Assembly: GCA_002501805.1 (NCBI GenBank)
Contig: DAOI01000024.1
Span: forward strand, 108,320-131,592
Origin: Euryarchaeota archaeon UBA463
Lineage (GTDB): Archaea; Thermoplasmatota; Poseidoniia; Poseidoniales; Thalassarchaeaceae
DNA: 23,273 nucleotides
Reading direction: 5' to 3'
Shown: in pieces, positions 17,301 through 22,640 of the stretch
How positions within the stretch are numbered: position 1 is the stretch's first letter
Layout: every line of letters begins with the position of its first letter
The notes under the pieces: model-generated
The model's input: only the letters and a program-made list of their open reading frames with translations
Told to the model about the DNA's origin: nothing
Database searches by the model: none
Program-made: the position numbers and the translations under genes

Positions 17301-17783
17301 GGAAAGTTCAATCTATCCGAAATGAATAGTGATGGAGACACATTCTCCCTCACACTAGACATTTCAGATGTCTATCAAGTTGAGACTGGTGTGGCCTCTA
17401 CCATATACATCCGTATCACCGAAGGAGACGGCTCTAGATATGTCATATCAGAGACTATCGACATCAGCCTAGTCCCTCGTGGAGGAGAATCTGGAGGAGG
17501 GGGCTCAGCTGACGTGGGCCTCAGTACGACAATTATGGCCGGCATTGGCGCGGCCATCCTTCTGATACTGGTGGTCGTGGTAACCCTAGTTGTTCGCGGT
17601 CGCTCCAGGGATACCGTTGAGAGCGACACTGTCGAACAGTTCGGTGGAGTTGAGACCATGGATCCCGTTGAAGCATACGTTCAGCAAATGGTGGCTTCAG
17701 GATACGATGAGCAACAAGCTAGGGCATACGCAGAACAGTACTATGCGAGCTATTACGAACAGCAACGACAAGGCGGCGCCTGA
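11352..17783 (+). CDS. Giant multidomain cell-surface protein (2143 aa), C-terminally anchored
   Basis: The protein begins with a signal peptide (1-41, ALLLVFLLMAMPLASFVPSVSA). It has five FG-GAP/VCBS-type calcium repeats with DxDxDGxxD cores (about residues 51, 113, 175, 320, 370; for example VGDINGDGKNDII). A CARDB-like Ig strand set follows (498-550), then two rounds of a beta-sandwich ending WDGFAFDNI / LAGFAVDNI (555-810 and 935-1180), each with a CARDB-like segment. A Rossmann-type, class I glutamine-amidotransferase-like domain is at about 1375-1640 (starts RIDVAILSNPTDQNR). PKD/Ig-like domains fill 1640-2050. One TM helix lies at about 2058-2085, with a 58-residue cytoplasmic tail (DPVEAYVQQMVASGYDEQQ). 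It is probably exported via Sec and anchored by the C-terminus. GAGG sits 2 nt before the ATG, so the start is plausible but not secure. Adhesion or polymer binding is inference. Confidence 0.92.
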   Translation: MSLSPHTAQDRFREGRRALLLVFLLMAMPLASFVPSVSASGITQYAVQRDPSDIAVGDLDCDGDNDIVSASAMGHFITTLYNDGSGGFADRQDVFISNNNSQRAGFVDTANGVDVEVGDINGDGKNDIIYYQENIRFVGETFVRPGNLTVLWGDCNGAVNTWSDTAITISNPIHVSMEVGDINDDGNDDIILVSIDATFSNQYVQIYRGPDPSLLTNQQTMPVPLTNGLYTDVMLGHWGETVQGGGIGGPIGDCEDLDMWLLRTPPYNAGVGFSVGHYDNMTVLEYDCLQDQFPNPMTPTAQGVHEFKLDAEHDYPMGGMDIYDSNGDGEVDMIAVVDGITGNISYAEKSGSSWNTQNYVVLGDYKGASITIEDVNQDGEADFFVPTELTLTRLQDSSAQNQTYLLLDNLREINTVEIILADPSGPGYLSSLSFDVGRRPTMAIPGQLQGGDDSAFEIIIGQQDYSYRFANNAMWLDTQGRAGAGDFLSVLTLDNQDMGITGVTIAPASYNPATGESQLGEGTRFVNVSVKNTGLNPLSGSIDVDLEVKEVLGGSDTIVYSNDFDGNEDDANCPACSFSKVSYTGMYGAGSSSWHIETNSTASSENVSWYEADSNPTGYYWAGLDYNGTDEDSSGYYNNMDEALILENVDLTGADAAYLDISLMCSSAFFELYLAEQYSVVERWLYEDSCGIEVWSDGNGWESVFFNGGWDNERLFRILLQGVDPEYNTYNGNQFTASVTGWTNYTEGGGTSDADDEMESIDLTPYAGQIVDIRFRFRSGLLGSVGPTGSSQDTGWDGFAFDNITIRKRDVTFGTEEIVTDTISFTGLPAGATEEVSLLADFFDNTTYFVKTELTNPSGFQDMDSLNDDTRFQTTVNNLFDPGLAEDPWKNLENGVRYASGTRDVELRATNWGNTLTDFSVKAEIYNAEPDLVGIEDFSGVDPIWTDDGNENGSRLDDSSGTNDMLPQNVGVFKNFAYWLGHPDTGYGDGWNETVTLDPIPIAATGADFTYLTFDYYAEGDFLQDSQGNILAIRDAANLELSWTRDGELYQGVAYGSWTDLNENGIQNTNPEDPNFHRCEDFDLNGYDEVEYFGDHSDNIDSVVWFDSENIMKSITLDLTHIVIQNRSSTDSTDWRDECTTLAGSEVSLTWRFQSNEDGINGNAGLAGFAVDNIRVEEFTFEFDGNYTEEVTGLDASESSTIVVANHDFSSGIYRIDAMTMMNNTDPSEAWYQQDEVNLANNISTIMFSIASAEITLMQPNVMECVTDITYECVYPIDDQAMHSFSVPLLNGVIDGDYTLTMSIKDLTTNQQVFEETADNGPFDLEPHQRDWANWSQPFNSWADGHTYNISFSAEVTKEDNTVEPSGNVRFFIITFYDRIDVAILSNPTDQNRLQMVKSDLESMEMSYTQMRLENWDDYATPSWLDHYDKVLLPWQTDYNVYYGDYYDKLASTRSTDGLSVVDTLEQFMVQGGTTQIHLGPYRDAYQPANLPFGMDIAMRNQVNFTEDNRILSEDITIVDPFHPLMHDVDPSAFSAINGGSHVALSGLDTAQVQGTQIPQVCGGRISDPTGTFHTLIRDNTYESQSLLSVCNRGAGGMIVTTIDVENPSVTQEFGGEQIPILSNLLDYRLTPYPSDFGIAGEGYDLTVNGQSPSIDSITGAYSTMYIKSNSDLSFDYVTNVPGVFADWTLSSGNNDSVTGWDGAVIDAGEISHTQQTAPEIPTLGSFCVANSSSNTGCRIGAEWILTLYLHDDEGHTRITYIRLVTDDTLADEFRPLASASIISNPATSEFIALDGTKTVAGTDWPIYRVRLTETGDISLSFSAENSSDPDAPEGESGIELFEWKVFFDYPWDSQSPTLEGHEFQIPASATDEWTYTFRNLTSNPDGTLENEIRVELIVYDKAGKQSEKHRMYFIVVGEDFGDEPPLVQFTAPRPTDSQREDLVVITGNLISGAENGDVKIEVALDQAVLDYSTSQKITQKQIGKFNLSEMNSDGDTFSLTLDISDVYQVETGVASTIYIRITEGDGSRYVISETIDISLVPRGGESGGGGSADVGLSTTIMAGIGAAILLILVVVVTLVVRGRSRDTVESDTVEQFGGVETMDPVEAYVQQMVASGYDEQQARAYAEQYYASYYEQQRQGGA

Positions 17784-17798
17784 AGATAGGTGAATCCA

Positions 17799-19064
17799 AT
17801 GGACTCGACCGATAGATACACAGTCGCAGACATAGGATTGTCAGAAGCTGGCAGACTGAAGGTTGAATGGGCACGGAGCAGGATGCCAGCACTGGCCTCC
17901 CTGAGGGCAAAGGCGGAGATTGAAAGGCCACTCGAGGGGCAGAGGATAGCCGGGTGCCTCCACGTGACCAAGGAAACCGCGGTGCTCATAGAGACCCTTG
18001 TGACTGCAGGAGCAGAGGTTTCCTGGTCAGGCTGTAACCCACTTTCGACTCAAGACGAAGTCGCGGCCTGGCTAGCTTCCGAGGGTTACTCAATCCACGC
18101 TTGGTACGGACAGGATAATTCTGGATTCTACGAATGCATAGACAGAACGTTGGAGTTTGAGCCGACACTTACATTGGACGATGGCGCTGACTTGATCTAC
18201 AGAGTCCATTCTCAGTTCACAGACCTCGCAGAGGGAATAATCGGAGGAACAGAGGAAACTACCACTGGAGTGCATCGTCTCAGGGCAATGGCTGATGCCG
18301 GTGAGCTACTATATCCAGTAATTGCAGTCAATGATGCAGAGACAAAGTGGGATTTTGATAATGTCCATGGTACTGGCCAGTCAACAATTGATGGAATTCT
18401 AAGGGCAACTAGTGTACTCTTGGCAGGTAAGAACTTTGTAATCGCTGGCTACGGTCACTGTGGAAAGGGATTGGCTATGAGGGCCAGGGGGATGGGGGCG
18501 AATGTCATCATCACAGAGATCGATCCGATTCCAGCACTCAAGGCTCTGATGGATGGATTCAGAGTAATGAAGATGGATGAGGCAGCTTCTATGGGAGATT
18601 TATTCTGTACAGCCACTGGCATGAAGGACGTCATAGTCGGAAGGCACTACGATTCGATGAAGGACGGTGCGATCATATGCAACACCGGTCACTATGACTG
18701 TGAGATTAGTATCTCTGACTTGGAAGAGAGAGCCGATGAGATATTTACCATCAGGGATAATAATGAGGCATTTGTCCTGTCCGATGGCAGGAGGATTCAC
18801 CTTCTCGCTAGAGGCAGGCTGGTAAATCTTGCAGCGGCGGAAGGTCATCCCAGTGAGGTGATGGACATGTCATTCGCAAACCAGTTCCTGGCCCTCTGTA
18901 GGCTAGCACGTGAAGGTCCCGACTATGACAACACAGTATACGACATCCACCCAGATCAGGATAGGCAGCTAGCAGAGCTGAAACTTTCATCCTCGGGAAT
19001 CACAATCGATGAGCTGACTGAAGATCAGAAAGCGTATCTCCTAGACTTCTCGGCTGGTACCTAG
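17799..19064 (+). CDS. ahcY: Adenosylhomocysteinase
   Basis: This 421-residue NAD-dependent enzyme hydrolyses S-adenosylhomocysteine to adenosine and homocysteine, relieving inhibition of methyltransferases. Signatures are SWSGCNPLSTQDEVAAW, GTEETTTGVHRL, NDAETKWDFDN (Lys183, Asp187 of the active site), GTGQSTIDGI and the Rossmann loop GYGHCGKG (217-224). ICNTGHYDCEI is also present. The C-terminus ends near LTEDQKAYLLDFSAGT and lacks the Lys-Tyr tail (KPDHYRY) that closes the partner NAD site in eukaryotic and many bacterial enzymes. That is usual for archaeal and thermophilic-type members. ATG 17799 is chosen because AGGTG lies 6 nt upstream; a GTG at 17790 is in frame. It is 15 bp from the surface-protein gene and convergent with the TPR gene. 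Confidence 0.95.
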   Translation: MDSTDRYTVADIGLSEAGRLKVEWARSRMPALASLRAKAEIERPLEGQRIAGCLHVTKETAVLIETLVTAGAEVSWSGCNPLSTQDEVAAWLASEGYSIHAWYGQDNSGFYECIDRTLEFEPTLTLDDGADLIYRVHSQFTDLAEGIIGGTEETTTGVHRLRAMADAGELLYPVIAVNDAETKWDFDNVHGTGQSTIDGILRATSVLLAGKNFVIAGYGHCGKGLAMRARGMGANVIITEIDPIPALKALMDGFRVMKMDEAASMGDLFCTATGMKDVIVGRHYDSMKDGAIICNTGHYDCEISISDLEERADEIFTIRDNNEAFVLSDGRRIHLLARGRLVNLAAAEGHPSEVMDMSFANQFLALCRLAREGPDYDNTVYDIHPDQDRQLAELKLSSSGITIDELTEDQKAYLLDFSAGT

Positions 19065-19071
19065 ACTGCCA

Positions 19072-20058
19072 CTAAGGGACATTGAGCTCCCATTTTTTGG
19101 ATATCTTTTCTCCAGACTCAACTATTAGGTGAATCCTCTCTTTTATGGCCGGCATCTTACTCTTCATCAACGAAGAGTAAAGCGGGCTCTCCCTGATGCT
19201 TTCTGGTATACACACCTGTCCAGTAGTTGTCTCATAGTCTATCGCCCTCTCCAGGTCTAGGGCATGCCTGTTAATTGACTGTAATAGATTCATACTCAGT
19301 CTGCTAATGGCCATTACAGTCACGAGCAGAATAATGAAAACAATTGGTAGTGACCAGCCAGAATCCCCTATGAAAATCATACTGGCGCTACCTACGAAAA
19401 ATGCCATAGGTGCCACAAAGAGCATCAAGAAAAGTCCTTGTGAAATCGGCTTCTTTTTCTTCAGCTTCTCAATTATTTCCCATCGAGGGTGCTTAGGTTG
19501 GTTCGGCCTAAATATATCATCAGACTCCATCTTCGAAGCCTTTGAAACAGTCTGACTGACTCTGCCCATCCTCATTTTCAATCCGCCGTCGACAGAATCC
19601 ATTTCTGAAGAGAACATCTCTTCGATTAAATCCGCGCACTCTTCATAATAGCCCATCCTAACCAAAATCGAAATCTGTTCTATCAGTGGTGTGACTTCTG
19701 TCGGAGCATACTCTCTTCGTTTCTCCCACCACTCTAATGCATCATCCATCATTCCTAGATGATCGACAAGCAACGTCCCACCTAGATTCCACGCTTGGCG
19801 ATTCTCTGGGTCTAGTTCGGCAACCTTCCTCAGTGCAGTGACCGACTTAGCCGTCTGTAGGAGGCTAGGCATCTCTTGCTTTCCTTTAGTCGGAGCTGGC
19901 AGCTCCATCCTAGCAATAGTCATCCATGCATCAGAGTTATCGGGCTCTTTGGCAACTAATTCTCTACATATCCTTAGAGTAGAGTCCCTATCTCCCCTCT
20001 CCTCAGATTCAATAGCATCCATCCACAAGTCAGAACCTATTGCTACATCATCAGACAT
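19072..20058 (-). CDS. TPR protein with two C-terminal-half TM helices
   Basis: This 328-residue protein begins MSDDVAIGSD. TPR-like helices fill 10-150 (AIESEERGDRDSTLRICREL, then ALRKVAELDPENRQAWNLGG). A basic stretch (KLKKKK, about 198-203) precedes two TM helices (about 208-230 and 237-256) and a cytoplasmic tail. The topology is probably N-in, C-in. GAGATG lies 6 nt before the ATG at 20058. An in-frame ATG at 20067 and a TTG at 20079 are other starts. It is the last gene of a minus-strand operon behind gar1 and ends 7 bp from the convergent ahcY stop. A scaffold role is a guess; no specific family is recognised. Confidence 0.82.
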   Translation of the reverse strand: MSDDVAIGSDLWMDAIESEERGDRDSTLRICRELVAKEPDNSDAWMTIARMELPAPTKGKQEMPSLLQTAKSVTALRKVAELDPENRQAWNLGGTLLVDHLGMMDDALEWWEKRREYAPTEVTPLIEQISILVRMGYYEECADLIEEMFSSEMDSVDGGLKMRMGRVSQTVSKASKMESDDIFRPNQPKHPRWEIIEKLKKKKPISQGLFLMLFVAPMAFFVGSASMIFIGDSGWSLPIVFIILLVTVMAISRLSMNLLQSINRHALDLERAIDYETTTGQVCIPESIRESPLYSSLMKSKMPAIKERIHLIVESGEKISKKWELNVP

Positions 20059-20079
20059 AATTAACATCTCATAGTTCAA

Positions 20080-20517
20080 TCATCTAGATCGTCTTCTATC
20101 TCTTCCTCTCGAAGGATGGCCGCCTCTCTTTCCGGGTTTCGAATATCGGCTGGAGGAATTACCTCCGCCCCTGCCCCTGCTCCTTGAGAAATTTGACCTC
20201 CCTCCGCTCCTTCTATCATCATGAGAGCCTCTTCTCCCATGTCTCTTACCTGCACCTTTCTGGTTTCTAGGGCCCTTGGCTTTCTTAGGAGCAATTTCTA
20301 CCGGAGAGCCTATGGCCCTTTTTACGTCAACGTTATTGTATACCGGATGAACATGAACAAAACCAGAATCTACCGGCCCAAATACAGTGTCCACTCTCCC
20401 AAGAATCTTACCGCCATTGATCCTCAATACGTCTCCTAGATTGGGTGATCTTCCTTCGAATGAGATCAATAATCCGCCCATATGGGATATCTCAGTAACT
20501 CTTCCAGAGAAAGTCAT
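20080..20517 (-). CDS. gar1: Gar1-like H/ACA ribonucleoprotein subunit with RGG tail
   Basis: This is a 145-residue protein. Residues 1-76 match the Gar1 six-stranded barrel: GRVTEISHMGGLLISF, then GKILGRVDTVFGPVDSGFVHV (36-56), where the G-x-V-x-x-V-F-G-P-V pattern is the family hallmark. Gar1 binds Cbf5 and helps load and release RNA in H/ACA-guided pseudouridylation. Residues 78-145 are a Lys/Arg/Gly/Ser-rich tail (GKRHGRRG, SRGRGGGNSSS, KRGGHPSRGRDRRRSR) that resembles eukaryotic Gar1 RGG extensions. Its ATG overlaps the stop of the upstream surface-protein gene by 4 nt (ATGA), and AGGGAG precedes it, so translation is probably coupled. The barrel is short, and a generic RNA-binding barrel is the alternative. 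Confidence 0.85.
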   Translation of the reverse strand: MTFSGRVTEISHMGGLLISFEGRSPNLGDVLRINGGKILGRVDTVFGPVDSGFVHVHPVYNNVDVKRAIGSPVEIAPKKAKGPRNQKGAGKRHGRRGSHDDRRSGGRSNFSRSRGRGGGNSSSRYSKPGKRGGHPSRGRDRRRSR

Positions 20518-22529
20518 TCTCTCCCTCGCACATACATCAACCCAATAAATAAAGAAATTATGGTAAACAACGCGCTACTTGCAGGAAGAAGTCCATCAGA
20601 ATCATCGTCACCATCAATGAAATCTGGCTCGCTTGGGACTTGGTCAAACAGGAGTGAATTATTCACATGTTGAGAAACCTCAGAGCACTTTCCAGAGATA
20701 TCACAACCTACAATTCTAACTTGATGCTCCCCCTTCTCCCACAATATGAAATTGATATTAGGCGTATTCCATGAGTTCCCAGATACGGCAATATTGCCAC
20801 TTGGAATCCCATCTACCTCCATGGAGAAGTCAACTTCCTCTCCATCAGGATCGCTAAATTGTCCGTTCATAGACCAAAAGTTTCCATCCCATCCGAATTC
20901 TGTAATTGAAATTGCGGGAGGAGAGCTTTCTTTGATAATGCCCAAATCATATTTATTCTCGAAAGTATAAACCCCATTTCCTGAGGCCATAACTCTTACA
21001 TCTACAGATCCTGGTCGCATATTGGATGAATCTCCTTCGACGGAAACAGGTTGTGAATCAAGAATATCTACAATTCCGAGCTCTTGAGAGTTCCCATCTT
21101 GGACAAGAATAATTCGAGCAGTGAGGGCCGGCCAGTTCCCATTTGGCTCCAAAGTAATCTGATGTGGATCGGTTAGTGTGGTCGAAGTAGATGAGACAGT
21201 GAAAGGGACTCCTATGAACCATGTTCTATTGTCTGTAAAATAGCCATCTTCGTCTGAAGCGGAACAAGAAACCTCTACAACTCCTGTTTCAGGTACACTT
21301 GCTTGGATTCCTCTGTTATCGGTTTCTTGTACGAGGTAGTCCTGGTCCCCTTGGCAGGAGATATCCAGATTGCCCACTCCCAAATCATCTTCGAACCATC
21401 TGGAAACATCTTCTTCCCAGTCGGCCCAAACAATCTCTCCAGAGAATGGAACCGGTATCCACGTTCCATCAGGAGGGGACTCGTCCGTCCATGTCGGTGG
21501 AACTGGTTCTCCAATCGGTTCAGTAGTAAAGTCGAAGAATAGGTCTTCCCCTACAGGCCAATCCTCCCGATATCCGTTAGGACTAAGCTCGAGGATAATA
21601 CTTCCATCAGTATTGTTCCTAATGACAAAGCTGGATGATCCATCACCAATGCAACTTCCAACAGTGGGGGCGAGGCCACCAGCAGTGGACTCATTGAGGC
21701 CGACATCCCTCCCTTCGCACTCATCCCACATCGAGAGACGCAGGTCTGGAACAGGCGGGAATGTGAAGTCGAATCTGGCACCAGATAGATTTGATGCGTT
21801 CAATGAGAAAGTAAATTCACTAGGATCATCAACCCCTGTAATCGACAGGGTTGCATTCAGCCAGAGTTGTACTCTACACTCGTCTTCAACTAATGACTGA
21901 GCAGTATTGGTATCACAGTCTCTATTCTGATCGGGAACGACAGGAACCTCCTTGCAATCCCCTCCAATGGATGAGGTACATCCTCTTATTTCTGAGTGAT
22001 GGGGAGGGACAATATTCCATTCTTCAATTTCGACGCCATCTTCTTCCCAGCTGGTGTTCTTCCAATCAGTGCCCACCCCTCCTCTATGGGCCGGACCATC
22101 TCTGAACCCTATCCTAGTCAGAGTATGTTCAATACACTCGCTAGCAAGCGCCCTGAAGAACTCACGCTCGTCCGTAGAGAACCATCCATCTCCTCCTTTA
22201 TTCGGATCTAGTAATTCCATGAACTCGTCCATCGTTGTTCGTAACTCATCAGCTAAGGTACCATTCACCCATGCATCAGCCTTGACCTCAGCAGTCTTCC
22301 AATCCTCGCTGATTATGATATCAAAAGAGGCATGCGAGTACTCGAACATATTCTCAAATGTGATAGAGCCACATTGCTCTTCCAGACTCCCTCCACCTCC
22401 TCCGAACTGCTCAATTCTCTTTGGCTCCTCATCAATTTCTGAGGACTCTTGATTTATTGCGAAAGGCATTGATACTAACAGAATAGCAATCAGCACGGAC
22501 AGGTACCCATTCCTACTAGGTTCGCCCAT
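20514..22529 (-). CDS. C-terminally anchored exported surface protein (671 aa)
   Basis: It has an N-terminal signal peptide (about 1-26, SVLIAILLVSMPFA), a Gly/Glu linker, and a Cys-rich exported region. An EF-hand-like loop lies at 108-121 (DPNKGGDGWFSTDE). Ig/PKD-like sandwiches occupy about 340-610 (for example TWTDESPPDGTWIP and FSDPDGEEVDFSMEVDG). The end is an acidic linker (DGDDDSDG), LLPASSA, one TM helix and RGRE. Cysteines occur in pairs (GCTSSIGGDCKE, DCDTNTAQSLVEDEC), consistent with disulfides outside the cell. I do not recognise a named family. It is the first gene of an operon with gar1 and the TPR gene. Its promoter region is shared with the divergent lipoprotein gene, so the paired operator-like repeats there could affect it too. 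No clear ribosome binding site precedes ATG 22529. Confidence 0.85.
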   Translation of the reverse strand: MGEPSRNGYLSVLIAILLVSMPFAINQESSEIDEEPKRIEQFGGGGGSLEEQCGSITFENMFEYSHASFDIIISEDWKTAEVKADAWVNGTLADELRTTMDEFMELLDPNKGGDGWFSTDEREFFRALASECIEHTLTRIGFRDGPAHRGGVGTDWKNTSWEEDGVEIEEWNIVPPHHSEIRGCTSSIGGDCKEVPVVPDQNRDCDTNTAQSLVEDECRVQLWLNATLSITGVDDPSEFTFSLNASNLSGARFDFTFPPVPDLRLSMWDECEGRDVGLNESTAGGLAPTVGSCIGDGSSSFVIRNNTDGSIILELSPNGYREDWPVGEDLFFDFTTEPIGEPVPPTWTDESPPDGTWIPVPFSGEIVWADWEEDVSRWFEDDLGVGNLDISCQGDQDYLVQETDNRGIQASVPETGVVEVSCSASDEDGYFTDNRTWFIGVPFTVSSTSTTLTDPHQITLEPNGNWPALTARIILVQDGNSQELGIVDILDSQPVSVEGDSSNMRPGSVDVRVMASGNGVYTFENKYDLGIIKESSPPAISITEFGWDGNFWSMNGQFSDPDGEEVDFSMEVDGIPSGNIAVSGNSWNTPNINFILWEKGEHQVRIVGCDISGKCSEVSQHVNNSLLFDQVPSEPDFIDGDDDSDGLLPASSALFTIISLFIGLMYVRGRE

Positions 22530-22579
22530 GGCACTTGTAAGAGCATTAAGGTGATGATTGTATCGTAACCAAAGATGAT

Positions 22580-22595
22580 TTTAGGAATCACTAAA
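22580..22595. promoter_or_regulatory. Operator-like inverted repeat 1 (DtxR/IdeR-type half-sites)
   Basis: TTTAGG-AATC-ACTAAA is a 16-bp inverted repeat with one mismatch between arms. It has the same arm length and 4-bp spacer as the perfect copy 44 bp downstream. The half-sites TTAGG/CCTAA are those of iron-dependent DtxR/IdeR-family boxes. It lies just upstream of the TATA-like element of the lipoprotein gene. Confidence 0.55.
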
Positions 22596-22596
22596 T

Positions 22597-22605
22597 TTCA
22601 TATAC
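22597..22605 (+). promoter_or_regulatory. TATA-like element of the lipoprotein gene
   Basis: TTCATATAC lies between the two inverted repeats and about 40 nt before ATG 22641. With standard archaeal spacing, transcription would start near 22626-22629, inside the second repeat. The leader would be only about 12-15 nt and contain GGGAG (22628-22632) as ribosome binding site. Confidence 0.45.
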
Positions 22606-22623
22606 CTATCTCTTCCCGCAAAT

Positions 22624-22639
22624 TTTAGGGAGACCTAAA
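22624..22639. promoter_or_regulatory. Operator-like inverted repeat 2 (DtxR/IdeR-type half-sites)
   Basis: TTTAGG-GAGA-CCTAAA is a perfect inverted repeat with 6-bp arms and a 4-bp spacer. It ends 1 bp before the lipoprotein start codon. It would overlap the predicted transcription start and the ribosome binding site, a position suited to repression. The TTAGG-N4-CCTAA core matches the inner half of DtxR/IdeR boxes. The regulator identity is inference. Confidence 0.6.
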
Positions 22640-22640
22640 C

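Noticed and set aside
20059..20079. TTG or ATG 20067 start for the TPR protein
   Set aside because: TTG is rare, and GAGATG is best spaced for ATG 20058. ATG 20067 remains possible.
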